Both the position numbers and the translations under genes were made by a program. The notes under the pieces are model-generated. The model was given only the letters and a program-made list of their open reading frames with translations, did not search any database and was not told the origin of the DNA. Below are positions 1 to 11,900 of a stretch of DNA of 64,000 nt, one piece after another (position 1 is the first letter of the stretch; each line of letters opens with the position of its first letter). Source of the stretch: Marsupella aquatica (lineage: Eukaryota; Marchantiophyta); contig OZ316899.1 of assembly GCA_973895155.1 (NCBI GenBank), positions 11,656,001 to 11,720,000 on the forward strand, in the 5' to 3' direction.

Positions 1-494
1 ATGGTAGTTACGGAAATGGGGTCCCTCACCACCTCAGCTAGTTCTTCCAATGTAAAAACACCAGGTGGCTCTACTGGCTGAAACGTGAAGTCCTGGTTGT
101 CGAGAAATAAGAGCTTGGCCAACTCCACGTGAGGGATCAACTACTTGTTACAATGAAAATAAATCCCCTCCGTACGGCACTCCAATCCAGCCGCAATGTC
201 CCAAGTCCTGTCGGGAGGAATCCTAATCTCTACACCCATGAAGTTGGTGAGCCCTATAGCCTAAAAAATCTCCTTGCCCTCTTCCATCACCTTGGCAGAA
301 GTGCGGGGGTACACCCTACGGAAAACCTTCCGTACAACCGAAGTGCCAGGCGTTCTAGTTCCGGTACTCATGGCTGTTGACCCTCGTTTCTTTGCCACCT
401 CTTTAGCAATCCGTGACGCAATGTAATCCCGGTAAGCGGCCTTGTATCTACAAATGCGAGCCGCACTGAACTCAGGCTGATCAAACATCCACAC
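1..494 (-). pseudogene. Decayed coding fragment of unknown function
   Basis: On the minus strand one frame runs from position 494 to the window edge and is broken only by two in-frame TAG codons, at 261-263 and 141-143. The rest reads like ordinary protein, with a basic stretch rich in Arg and Lys followed by a mixed hydrophobic part. I recognise no domain. It could be the end of a transposable-element ORF, given the surroundings, but nothing in it proves that. Both stops could come from CAG by one C-to-T change, as seen in the other decayed frames of this window. Confidence 0.35.
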
Positions 495-1818
495 TAAAAA
501 ATTCTACTATCACCACACCGTACAATTGCTGGCCCGTATAGCCCCCGTACCACGATCTCGAGTCCACTCTACTTCCCCTCAGCTTCACTCAACATCCCCA
601 TCATGGAGGCCCCAAACTCCAGAACCCCCAAGCTCCAACAATTACCTAAGAGAGAGCGTTGACCAAAAAAACAGTTGCAAGAGAGGGAGAGCTAAAAAAG
701 AATGGGAGAAATTGCTCCCAAGGCAAAGTTGCTTTCGGCAATGGAGAAAGCAAGAGAGAGTGAAGAGGAAAAAAACAAGAAAAAACAACCCCGAGCCTCC
801 TCCTTATACTCCCGGCTCGCCCATACTTGCGCTCACTTGCAGCCCCCCTGGCTCGCGCCCCGGGCACCCTTTTTTCCTTGTCCTTCCCGAGCTTGACACC
901 CAGTTGCCGTGCGCCTCCTGACATGCCTCCTATGCATCGCCCACTCGCGGGCTCACCGGCTCGCGGCCCATCCTGCCTACGCCCCGGCCACTTATGCCAT
1001 GGCATGCCATTATGGAGGGCTCACCTCCCTATGGAGGGAGCTCACCCCGGCTTCCTTATGCACCCCGGCAGCCTCACGACTGCTCCCGTGCGCCCCGTCC
1101 ACTTGCACCTCCGGCTGCCGTTGCTCCTCCTTGGCGCCCAAGAAGGGGTCCACTCACGGCCCGGCTGCCCTGCTCTCGGCCCGGCAGCCCTGCGGCCCCC
1201 TCCACCATCTTGCACTCCCTTTTGGGGGTTTTAAATCCCCCTTTACCCTTCCATTTCCTCCCCGTGCGCCCATCCTAGCTCCTTCGCGCCCCGGCAGCCT
1301 GCTCGCCCCGGCACGTGGCCCTATGCAGGGGTCCGCTCATGGCCCGGCTGCCCTCGCACTGCCACCTTTGCCCCGGCTGGCTCTTGGCTTTGGAGATTCC
1401 ACGTGGCGGCCTCAGGGCTGCCCCTTATGGGGAAGTCACCAGGTGTTGGCTCCTCCTTATAAGAGAGAGGTTTTTAAACCCATCCAAAGCCTCCCAAAGG
1501 GACAGAAAAAAACTTCCACAAATGCTTGCATAGCCACCCCCTTTAGCTACCCCTCCTCAACTAGGCCCTCTCTAATATTACCCAGGGATTGGGAAAAAGA
1601 ACAGCCGGGGTCTCCAAAATATTACTTGGTGGTACCCCCATAAGAATCCCTATTTTATTCTCCCACAACGACAAGACCCAAGAGAGCAAAGGGTCAATTA
1701 AAAAAATTAGTTCCTCCCGGGTTCAAATAGCTCTGGCCCTCCAGAGCAACATGAACACACATCGGGATGAATAACTTTTAAGAAATTAAAAAAATTAAAA
1801 ACCCTTGTATATATTGGC
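495..1818. other. Gene-free GC-rich stretch
   Basis: No supported gene. Positions about 780-1400 are very C- and G-rich and hold imperfect repeats of a 'cccggctgccc / cggcagccc' type phrase. This keeps stops away and produces long but meaningless open frames on several frames at once. From about 1750 the sequence becomes A/T-rich. Confidence 0.5.
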
Positions 1819-1894
1819 TTATTTATTTACATGCATCATGCCAATAACACTAACGGTGACTTTATGTGACGGGGACCCCGTCACATCTACCCCA

Positions 1895-3758
1895 AAGATG
1901 TTGAGGGCAAGTAGTCCGCACATCCTCCCATATTCTAGGGCTCTGGAACGTGCATAGGTGGAGTGGTTAGGAGATGTCGGCATCTCCCAACGCAGCCTTC
2001 GTTCCCATGTTGCCCTCTGTATTTCATCAAACGTGGGCAAAGGCCCGGCTTGAGTCCCTGCAAGACGCCAAATGTCCTCCGACCATCCTTTGCCTGACAA
2101 ATCCTTCTCCTTGGCCAGGGTTGCTTCCTCCAGGTCACTAAATCGCTGCTGCAACTCGTGATCAACCTGTTGTCTCTCATCGTAATTTGGAGGAGGTATG
2201 TCCGATGGGGGAGACTTTGGGGCCTTTTGGTGTTGTGGATCCCCACGCACCACTCTTGGAAGTGTGGGGATAAAACGGCCACAGGTTTGCACCCCTGGTA
2301 CCGAGCAATCCGACCTGTAACCCAAGTCCTTGTGGTATTCCTCCACGTGCTCCCCGGCTTCCGGACATCTTGGTGCCTGCGGATCCTCTCTAGGACTAGC
2401 CGCAAACCCGACATCATGCCGGGGACTATGTATGCGTGCGACTTGCTCTTCTGGCTCCCGCACCCGGCCTCTGCTAGTGGGGGGTCCACCCCTATGGCTT
2501 TTGCACTCCTTCTCAAGACTGAGAACCCTGGGTCCATGTCCCTCGGATTCTGAACTGGAGTTTCCTACATACCTTTGCATTCCCGGCTCATTTTCCGGCC
2601 TGCTTCTCTTCACGGCCCCGGCCATGGGTTCTCCTCTAGCTGTTCTTGCGGTGCCTGCTACCGCTGCCTCTGGTGCTAATGCCGCCTTCTCCTTCTTTAG
2701 TATCTGTAGAAGATGGATTACGTTGGAGGTGAGATAGAAGTCCCTCCCGTAGATCTTGGTTGAGCTGGACTTGTGGTCCCATGATCCCACAAATTCCAGT
2801 AAGTCTGACTCCAACACCTTTGGCTTCAGCCACGGCAATCTAACAAAGTCCTCCAAGCCTGATCCGGCCATGAAGCCCTGGTACTTTTTGGTCTGCATGG
2901 CTGTAAAGCATGCATCCTCCTCTCGTGCAAAATGTAGCTATACCGCCGGCGGTATTATTGTTGCCCAGCCCTTCCAGGTGTCATCTCGGGTAGGGATGGC
3001 ATTGACTGGGTCAACTTCCGGTTCCTTGGCTCCCTGCTCTCTCTGGCTCCCTTGTTTGGCCGGTCTTCTTGATACTGTCAACCTTGTCCTCTTGGCTGGT
3101 GTGTTTTCTTTGTTGTTGGCCATCGTTCTCTTCATTTCAGCTGCTCCTGACAATTCTCCCAACACTGTTGCTTTCGCCCACACCGCCATCCAACCCTTCA
3201 GGTCCCAATGTTTGTCGTTGCAGTTGTTTATGGCTTGCCGAATGCCGACAATTCTATTGTCTTGAATTAGAAGATTGTCAAGCCCATTGGCAATAGGTGT
3301 CCACACAATTCAGCCTTGATGAACTCTCCTCCTAAGAAGGCCAACTTTTGCAATTCCCACAGCCAAGCAAGCACTTGTCGCTCGCGGGCTGCTCTTTCTA
3401 ATTCTTCCTCCTTGTAGGTCCCAACGTACTCACTTGCCCGTTTGAACAGGCATCCCCAAAAATGTGTCGCTTGATTGATGTTGCTCATTCCGTCCTTTGT
3501 CGTTGCTTGGTAGCTGCTTATGCCCCCGTGTTCTCCTTTGCAGTTGACAGTCGTTGGCTTCTGCTTGCACTCTGCTTGATCAAGGTGCAAAATGTGAGCC
3601 GCCACTCCTGGGTGACCTTGCCTTACCCCCCCTCCGGCTTGCGCTGCTTGCCTTGGTTACTGATTACCAATAGCCATCAGCATTAACGTGCCCTAACCCT
3701 AATTGCAACCCATAGTGGCCATTACTCCTCTTACTCCCGGCCTCGGCTTGGGTTCCAT
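1895..3758 (-). pseudogene. Broken ORF of the family-B LTR, copy 1
   Basis: The frame begins with an ATG at 3758-3756, 118 bases inside the repeat, and encodes the same protein as the frame at 34832-38479. Shared blocks include 'ATHFWGCLF', 'MQT.KYQGFMAGSGL', 'LLEFVGSW' and 'CGRFIPTLPRVVRGD'. It is dead: there is a frameshift near 3290 and a TAG at 2938-2940 where copy 2 has a Gln codon. An internal deletion of about 170 codons joins the 'DFYLT' block directly to the 'LLEKEK' region. The 3' coiled-coil end is truncated near 1895. This copy keeps Trp (TGG) where copy 2 has a stop at 35606, which helps to show which changes are decay. Confidence 0.6.
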
Positions 3759-3876
3759 GTATACCCTTAGTTGTTTATGGTTTCCTTGTTTTTCTCCCCC
3801 TTATACTAGTGGTTTTATTGTATACCACCCGGTTTTACCTCTTACATGGCCTAGTGATTCCTGGCTAGACATCACA
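1895..3876 (-). repeat. Family-B long LTR, truncated copy 1
   Basis: Read on the minus strand, this copy begins at 3876 with TGTGATGTCTAG. It matches the start of copy 2 at 34717 (TGTGATGCCTAG), and the match continues through the first 120 bases and the coding part. Similarity to copy 2 is lost near 1895, so the 3' part of the repeat is missing. About 500 bases are also missing inside, near 2710-2740, relative to copy 2. I call it an LTR because it starts with TG and because copy 2 has a tail like the family-A LTR. No second LTR or target duplication is visible for this copy. Confidence 0.55.
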
Positions 3877-3948
3877 TTCTAATCTTAGAGACTCTGGGAT
3901 GTACACACGCTTATGCTTGTATTTCCATAATTGGACATTATGCATGGT

Positions 3949-3967
3949 ACCCTAAACCCTAAACCCC
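3949..3967. repeat. Short telomere-type repeat at an element junction
   Basis: Two units of CCCTAAA followed by CCCC lie where the old Gypsy polymerase frame is cut off and shortly before the family-B repeat begins. Two units are few and may be chance, but they sit at a break point. Confidence 0.4.
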
Positions 3968-4832
3968 AATGAAACGTGCCTCACCTTGTATTGGCTACCC
4001 CCATTGCTTTGCCATTCCTTGGCTAATTTGTCATCCCCATATGCCTTGGCCAGAACCTTTGGCCACTCGGATTTGAGCATCGTGATCCCATTGACACGAT
4101 GATGCTCCCTACGCGATAACGCGTCAGCTGCCGTGTTTGTCTTCCCCGGAACGTGATGGACTTCAAAATCAAAATCCACCAAGACCATCTGCTAGCTCAT
4201 TTCCTTGGGGTTCAGCCTTGACTTAGAACTGAAGCACCCAGTCGGCAAGCTATCTGTGTGTATTACCAATTTGGGACCATTTTTAAGGTAAGTCTCTCAC
4301 TTCTTCAACGCGTAGATCACTGCATGCATTTCCCTTTCCGGTGTGATCCAATGATTTTCCAACTTACATGACTCAAAGGCCACATGACGCCCGTCTTGGT
4401 GACGACAAGCGCCAATGGCGTAATCACTTGCGTCTGTCCAAATCTCAAACGGCTTCCCCATCTCAGGTAACTTTAGAATCGACAATGTTATCATCAGCCA
4501 CTTTAGTTCTAGGAATGCTAACTTGCAATCTTGTGTCCACACAAAAACTTTGTTGTTCATCGTTAGCACGTTTAGGGGCCTCACAATCCTTGCATAGTCT
4601 TTCATGTATCTTCGATAGAACCCCGTAAATCCTAAGAAGGCTCTAACCTGCCTTACAGTGGATGGACGCTCCCATTCTTTGATCTCCTTAAGCTTGTCCT
4701 GACTAGGCGTAATCCCCTCCGGGGTAAAGGTATGGCCAAGGAACTGAATCTCGTTCATCGCAAACTTGCACTTACTAGGTTAAGCAAAGAGACGAGCCTT
4801 ACAAAGGCAAGAGAACACTTCTCTGAGCAACT
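3950..4832 (-). pseudogene. Old Ty3/Gypsy pol fragment: RT end and RNase H
   Basis: On the minus strand the sequence encodes the end of a Gypsy reverse transcriptase ('FLGHTFTPEGI', 'FLGFTGFYRRYMKDYA') and an RNase H ('IWTDASDYAIGA', 'TPEREMHAVIYALKK', then in another frame 'VHHVPGKTNTAADALSRRE'). Frameshifts separate the pieces near 4240. The fragment ends at about 3950, before any integrase. It is the downstream half of the element whose upstream half lies at 18962-22191; the family-A element splits the two within the RT region. The last five bases before the insertion, CAACT at 4828-4832, are repeated at 18962-18966. Confidence 0.8.
4828..4832. repeat. Left target-site duplication CAACT
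   Basis: CAACT directly precedes the TG start of the family-A 5' LTR. The same five bases follow the CA end of the 3' LTR at 18962-18966. A 5-bp duplication is normal for Gypsy integrase, and this fixes both ends of the element. Confidence 0.9.
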
Positions 4833-5187
4833 TGTGACGCTGCCGGTACAGCGGTTAATGAGTGATTCGGTCTAACTGCGCTTAGCACGCGCGTTAGGAG
4901 TGTCTTAGGCCGGTATTATTAGCATAACAATAGTATTTAGGTAATCATTATGGGTAGGACATCATTAGGCAATAAGGGGGAATTCAGGTTCGGATTGGCG
5001 GCGGGTCGCTATTCGCACACCCGGGTTACGAGCGTGGAGGGGCCCCTCCCTCGGGTCCGTATAACGTACTTAAGAAGCGGCCACTAACACGCGCTGACTC
5101 AGACCGGCTGAGTGGCCGGTACACCACAAGCATGAGCGGTTCAGCCTATGGGCGTCGAGGAGATGTCGGGGGATCGAGCCCTCAAGG

Positions 5188-5195
5188 TATAAAAG
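5188..5195 (+). promoter_or_regulatory. TATA box of the 5' LTR
   Basis: TATAAAAG lies 355 bases into the LTR and is kept unchanged in the 3' LTR (15311-15318). Transcription would then begin near 5220, upstream of the LTR ORF (ATG at 5296). No experimental start is known here; this is inferred from the motif and its conservation. Confidence 0.65.
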
Positions 5196-5295
5196 GGGAG
5201 CCAACCCTTTGTAGTGCACCAGTCCATCAGTCCACGCGCCAGCTTCGACCCCAGCTCTCTCGTTCGCTCTAAGTCGCCACTACTATCTCCTCTGA

Positions 5296-7955
5296 ATGTT
5301 GCACACAATCCTCTCCAGCTCGGCCATTCGATTCTGGATGCAGTTCCTATCTACCGGAAGGCACTTGGCCGACTCATTGAAACACGCCAACCCGTGCCGA
5401 TACGAAATCGAACGCGAGTACGAGAGAGCCATCCGCCTAGCAGGACGACACCACTACATCCTTAACTTTGACTACCCGTCTTAGAGCGAGCTTTACCGAC
5501 CAGCAGAGGTATCTGGGTACTTCTTCAATGGAGACAAATATATCGGTTTCTGGGAAGCATTGCTTCGGCTTCCGGACAAGGTCTTCAATATCCCGGGTAC
5601 GATCGACTTGCAACGACATCACTTCGACCACATCCCTGCTCAGGTTTGGGCTATCATCAACAGCGAGTCCAGCACTACCCGTTCGACAAGGTCATCTGCA
5701 CTCGCTTTGGAGAACTTCTACCAGCACCTACAGAGCTTCATGGGAACTCGACCATCAACCAACATGACCAACTCAGTTGAACCCGTACCCGTACCCATGC
5801 AACCTTAGGCTCAACCTCAGGCTCAACCTCAGGCTCAGCTTCAGCTTCAGCCGCAGCCGTAGCCTAGCCAAACCCCACCACCGATCGCCCAGCCAGCACA
5901 AGTACGCTCCATCATCAACGCTATGGATCTTAGCGATGACGACGAGGCTACCCCACCCTTGACCAGGCGGCCCAGAAGAACAAGCGCTTAGGGGGCCGAC
6001 ACTATATCGTCCCCACCCCCTGCTCTGACCCCAGGAGCGGCCCCGGCAGACAACATGGTGACCATGGCCGCCCGGGCCCGTTACTAACGGCAGTGGCACT
6101 ACCCAGGCCCAATCGGGAGGATGGGGAAGTGTCAGCTTCCCCGAGCCAGTCATTGGGGAAGAAGAGGAAGGAATCCACCACAACATTCGGGTTACCGTTG
6201 GCCACGGTAGCCATAGCCAAGGTGACAATGCACCGCATGGGGGAAAACGTTCACAAAAACATCCTCCATCCCAAGCATGCGGTGTACCTGAAGACTCAGG
6301 GATTCGAGCACCTCGCCTCCCTCCACTGGAACACTTGCAGGTACTACGGGGAGGACATGACGGAGTTCGTCAGGAATTATGATGACACGCGTCAACATAC
6401 TCGGCTGCAGGGAAGGAGTATGTCCCTCACGGAAGAACGGCTCGGGATGATCTTCGGGTTACCCGAAGGTGACCATCGAGTCGAATCACGGGCTCCCGGG
6501 GGCAAGGGAGCCAAGTACCAATCTTCAAGTTTTCCCTCAGAGGGAGCAGTGGACAACGGGTTCGTGATGAAGACCTGCCTCATCCCCGAGATAGCTGAGC
6601 GACTGGAGTTCCAGAGGTACGCCCTCCACATGATGGAACCCCGGGGGGAGATCTCCGCCGCCCAGGTTATCCAGGTCGAGAACTATCGACCTAGGAAGTG
6701 GGCGTCGTACTTCGCTAAGAAATTCCATGAAGAGATGGAGCGGCGAAGGAAGACGCTGTACATTGGCGGGAAGGCGTATTTCGCTAGCCACATCGAGATC
6801 ATTCTTGAGTGGTACGCCCGGTTTGATCGACGAACCCTTCCCCGTGTCAACGTTACAAAGCTGGTCCCAGCTAGGTGGGTTTTCCCGGCCTTGGAGAGAC
6901 GGCCCCAACCCGAGGCCCGAAGTCCAGCGGACACGCCAGCTTCACCCACCCCACCTCCACAAGTAGCTGTAGTCGTAACCGAGGAGGTACCGGATGGGTC
7001 GGTTGTCGCAACCGTTGATGCGACCCAACAAGCCGGGCTAAGTACAGAAGTCGATACGGCGGAGGTCTTACCCGAGCCCGGGTCTCCCAAAGACCCACCG
7101 GTGGCTATTCCGGAGAACCGGACATTGCTGCAGGAGGACACTCTAGCCCCTTCCAACGTTACGTCCCCAGGGCTGGACGTCACTGCCCCGGCCCCCGCGC
7201 GTGTTGACGTCTGCCCGTGCCCAACTCCGGACAGGCACAACCTGGACCACCTGGAACTCTTCGTACCGGGTACATTTCTGAACGGGCTTCTGGGAGATTT
7301 CTCTCATCAAATTGCCCGGGATATCGGGGACTTCATGGCCCGAAAGGTAGCCTGTTTCTTCAATCAGGAGTTGGTTGCCGTAGTAAAGGCAGGTCGGGCC
7401 CAGTCAGAGGCCCTTCAAAGGATAGAGCGGTACCGGGTGGAGTCCGTGTACCTAAAGAACGAAGTTGCGGCTCAAGAGGCTGAGCTTCTGGAACTACGAC
7501 CCAAGGTTGCAGCCGCCGATGAGTTGTTAGCAAAGGCGCACGCTCTTACCGCCCTAGCCGAACAGGCCAAAGCTGGGAACGAGGCCGAGATTACACGACT
7601 CCGGAACCAGATTGACAGTTTGAAGAATCAAACCGTCACCTGGCAGAAAGACCTGGAGGAGGCCGAGGAACGAGCCCAGCGGGATACGGCGAAGATAGCC
7701 ACGCTGCAGGCCGAGGTGGCGCGGCTCCAAACCGAGGCCGAGAAGCAGGACCAGCTGGCGGGTAAACTGACGAGCGACGCCCAGCAGCTGGAGGAGGCAT
7801 GTCAGGAGGCAGCAGAGGAGACGGACGCGGCGAGGCGAGAGAACGAATCTCTGCTGGACCAGGTCCAGCTCCTCAAGGCGGACAATGACAGGCTTCGAAG
7901 GCAGCGGGATGGCCGCTCCCATTCGGGCGGCTCTGGCAAGCGTGCCAGGCATTAG
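5296..7955 (+). pseudogene. LTR-borne coiled-coil ORF, copy in the 5' LTR
   Basis: The frame starts with ATG 5296 and ends with TAG 7953-7955, about 886 codons. It is broken by four TAG codons (5482, 5806, 5860, 5989), each CAG in the 3' LTR copy, and by a one-base loss in a G run near 6070. Parts in order: an N-terminal region ('YEIEREYERAIRL'); a Pro/Gln-rich stretch; an acidic and basic linker ('LSDDDEATPP', 'GKKRKES'); and a globular block ending 'SMSLTEERLGMIFGLPEGD'. The 'IFGLP' phrase resembles a motif in plant transposon-associated proteins. A Pro/Thr-rich spacer follows, then about 200 residues of coiled coil rich in Glu, Ala, Gln and Leu, with a basic tail. The role is unknown. Being ahead of gag and in both LTRs, it is an accessory gene of the element. 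Confidence 0.75.
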
Positions 7956-8977
7956 CAGTGGAGTAGGAATAGATTAGGATTAGGACTGGCTTAGTCAGGC
8001 TCTTGGGACAGGCACCTGCCTTAGGTACAGCAGCGCTGCCATGCTGTCCAGCCTGCGTAGATTAGGATCTTCTAATAAGACACAGTCGTTTTCCGGCCTG
8101 ACTGTCAGCTTAGTTAGGACCTTAGTCAGCGAATCTTCGGCAAGAGGACACCCCGTCCCTCGTCCCTTAGTATTTAGTGCACCCCTCGGTAGAGGCAAGG
8201 GGGGCGGTTTTAGTTGCAGAGTTGGACGTCCGCGGTATGTGCGGGGAGTCCCGACCTCTGGGAATGAAAGAGTACCAAGAGGAGGGGGTAGGACTAAGCT
8301 CGCCGGGCGAGTGCGGAGCCGGGCTCCGTTGTAGTGTGCACCCTCGGCCTTGAACCTGTTCATTCCGGGGCTGTCGGGTCAACTAAGTGTACGCATATGT
8401 TCCCTTTGTAGTAAAATCCTTTCCCATCATTTTCCTTTGTGTAAATCGAGATTGTATGCATGTGCGCGTGTATGTGTGTGGGTTTCTCGTATATGGGTGG
8501 CAGCGCCAGGCCGAACGCACTACCCGAGATGTGCACAGGGTGCAGCCTGCGGGTAAGTGGTTGCGAGCACGGGTTGAGGACCTGTATCATCGAATCTGGA
8601 TCAAAGGCGGACAGCACGAAGGCTTAGAAGCCCTTAAGCCGGGGTCGATCTTGCTATCCACTAAGGTACGTTCCGGCGGCGAAACACAAACCATACCTAG
8701 GAGGTGTCCGTATTTAGCAGTATGCGCACTTAGCGCTAGTTTACAAGAATAAGGTGCATTACGTGCTTCCCTTCCTGCCCGAACACTCAGATTTACGAGG
8801 GATGTGCCCGTCTAAGCTGAAGTCTGAGTTAAGGCCGCAGCCGACGACGTGACATAGCCTTTGTTTTGGTGCTAGATGGAGGGGGCACTCTACATATCAT
8901 AGAGGGGAGACATGTGCGTATTCACCTAGGTAGGATACATCAGGACGTAGTACTAACCATCGCATTTATATGAGTAA

Positions 8978-11900
8978 ATGCCCGTCACTCGTTCTCAAGC
9001 AGCTTACTTGAGGAGATTGACCAACGAACGAGAAAGTGCAACCACGACAAGTTCCGATTCTTCGGGCTCGGAGGACTCGCAATCGCCCTGACGTATGAAC
9101 ATACCCCCGGGACCTTCGGGGTCCGGTTCGACCGGTCCTGCTGCGGTTCCTCCGCCACCACCACCACCACCGCCACCTCCACCACCACCTATGGCAGCCG
9201 CTCCACCGATGGCCCGCGCTGCTCAAGCTCCTCCACAAATATTGCAACGATCGCGATTTCATTATCGACCTTTCAAGGGGCGTCATGGGGACGATCCGGA
9301 TGAATGGTTGGATGAGTTTGAAGCCACTGCTAAAGCTAATGGGGAAGACGCCATTAAGCTAACCGTCCTCCCGGGAGTGATGCGGGGAGAAGCTCGTCCA
9401 TGGTACAACTCGTTGCCACCCGGGACTACATGGGCACAATTCCAAGCTGCATTGCTGCAGGAGTTTCGTGCCATTGGATCAGAATAGCGTTCTCTATTAA
9501 AGATTGGCCAGCTTCGCATGGGAAAGAAGGAGTCCCTACGGAAGTTCATTCAGAAGTTTCAGAAACTTGCGGCCAAGATCCGACCCAGGCCGGGAGATGC
9601 GCTCCATCTTACATGGTTCCTTCATGGTTTGCCCACGAATATGCAATTCTGGGTACGCCAGAATAATCCAATTTCAATGCAGGCGGCCATAGCGTGCGAC
9701 GAAACTTACCGGGAGTCCACCTATAACTCCCGGCGGAGCCAGCGAGCACGCCGCAAGAAGGGTAAGTACGAGACGTTCAGTGACAGTGACTCCGAATCGG
9801 ACGACGAGAGGAAGAAGAAACGAAAGAAGAAGAAGAAACATCGTTCGACCTCGTCCAACTCGGAGACGGAATCCAGTTCGGATTCAGCTTCAAGCACCGG
9901 ATCCTCTACCTCCAGTTCATCAGGAAGTGACTCGGAGAGCGGAAGCTGGAGCAAAAAGAAGAAGAGACGAGTGAAGAAGGAGGGGAAGATCAAACCCCGG
10001 GCGTGAAGAACGATACCAGATCCAAAGGCTGCCGAAGCAGACAAGCTGAACGAAATCACGGATCGACTCAAAGCACTGTCAGTACATCTTGCGGAAAAGC
10101 CGGTGGAGAAGAAGCAGCCATCTGAGATTCGAGCCCATGCGTGGTGTTCAAAGTGCTTCCAATCCGGCCATGTGGTGCAGGAATGCCCAAGGTGGAAGAA
10201 CCGAGTTCACCAAGTAGAGCTGGATGATGTTGACAACCCGGGTCCCGAATCGGAGTCCACGGAGTATTTCTTTGAGGACCCTCTTGATTCCGTGTACCAG
10301 ATTTCAACGATAGGTCCGCGTAATTTAGCGGGTAGAACTGCGTACCCCTACCCAAACAATGGCCGGAGTTTCCAGGTTATCAGTAACCCGAGCATCCCTC
10401 CTAAGCCAGGGATTTGGCGATCCCCGGTTTGTTATAACTGTGAAAAGCCAGGACACTTTGCGAGGGAATGCACCGAACCAAGACGTCAGGGAGATGGCCG
10501 AGGCACCCCACTATGTCAAGTCTGCAAAACGGAGGCTCATTCCACGGCCAACTGTCCGTTGGTAATCGCTGCTCGAATGAGCGCAGCTAGACCGGCCCAG
10601 GCTGGACCGGCCACGAGCGATGCAGTCATCCAAATGATTGTTGTAGAATGGCAAGATGACAACACCAAGTGGGTGAATCTGGTGGACGTGGCGGAACACC
10701 CTAATCCATCTGACGAGGTTGAGTGCTATCGTGTGTCAACAAGAGCTGAACGGAAGGAAGAGAAGCAGGAGGAGAAATGCAGGAAAAAGCAAGATACTAC
10801 TCCGGTGCAGCCAGCGATAGATATACCCCCGGAGAAGGACGATGACTACCGACGGGAAAACCCGAAGCTATTTTTCCCCCGCATCGAAGAATTGGTAAAG
10901 AAACAGCTGGAGGCTTACGAAGCTCGGGAATACCAGAAGGCAATCGATAAGGACATCAAAGCAGCCGAGACAGCCCGGCGACAGGAGCAAGAAAAGCAAG
11001 ATAAACAAGAGGAAGCCAAGCAACAGCCGAAGGAAGAAACGAAGGAGGACTATGATATTAAGGAGGACGTGAAGAGTTGCCCGGTTACAGCGACGGTGGG
11101 GCAACTGCTGCAGAACAACCCACAGTACAGACGGCAACTAAGGGAGTTGCTCATGGGTCGCCGAAGGAGGAGACTACCCCGAGTTGGGATCGCGGACTGC
11201 AACATGATATACGAGGACCTTGGAGCGCCGGACATCTCGATCGAAATTAATAATTGTACCATCAAGATGGTTCTTGTAGACGGAGGAGCGGGAGTCAACA
11301 TCATGACTGAAGAAACGTCAGTCAAGTTAGGATACCTCACGTATCAACCCACAGCCCGAGCTATCAGATTAGCAAACGGGGCAAGGGTCCTCCCATTAGG
11401 CACGCTCACACGAGTGCTCACTCTGGTGGGAGGGGTGGAGTTCTATCTCAACTTCCTAGTTATGAGGCCGGTTCGTCCCTCCTCTTACCCGGTTCTTCTG
11501 GGCAGGCCGTGGCTGTACGGTGGCCGCGTAGTCACGGATTGGGGAAAGAAGGAGCTACGGTTCGGGGAACCCACCGTACGGGTATCATGGGCAATGGACG
11601 ATTATCAGGGAGAAACCCCACAAGGACCCGAGGAATATGATTCGGAGACCTCGGAGGAAGAGGAACTCAATATGATTGAACTCATCTCGTCCCTGTCCGA
11701 GGAAGATGTCTTCGGAGTTGAAGCAACCCGCAAAACACATCTCCTAAATTACCCGAGGGCTGCCATTGAGTCCACCCCAAGCACATCTACTGTCGGGGAT
11801 GAGGAAAAGCACGAACAACTCGTCGAGACGGAGGACATGGCTCCAACTAAGCAGGGAGCCGAGGCTGCTTCTACCATTGCAGAGCCTCGTAACCACGAAC

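Larger units (their letters stand above)
4833..8854 (+). repeat. 5' LTR of the family-A element, 4022 bp
   Basis: The LTR aligns from end to end with 14956-18961 with scattered substitutions and small indels, and is 16 bases longer. Order inside: about 350 bases of upstream U3-like sequence, a TATA box at 5188-5195, the ORF at 5296-7955, and about 900 bases of tail. The tail includes a conserved TTCCGGCGGCG block near 8674 that is also found in the family-B repeat at 39137. With the TATA box so near the start, most of the LTR, including the ORF, should lie in the transcribed R-U5 part. Confidence 0.92.

Noticed and set aside
909-1643. Open frame of 244 codons in the GC-rich region
   Set aside because: Several overlapping frames are open at once because of base composition. 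The translation is Pro/Ala/Leu-rich and repetitive, with no domain.
8867-8884. TGGTGCTAGATGG as primer-binding site of the family-A element
   Set aside because: It lies 12 bases past the LTR end and matches no tRNA 3' end that I can name, so I did not list it as a feature.
9721-10071. Antisense Ser/Leu/Phe-rich frame opposite gag
   Set aside because: It is the mirror of the Lys/Ser/Glu-rich gag codons and shares none of the features of a gene.
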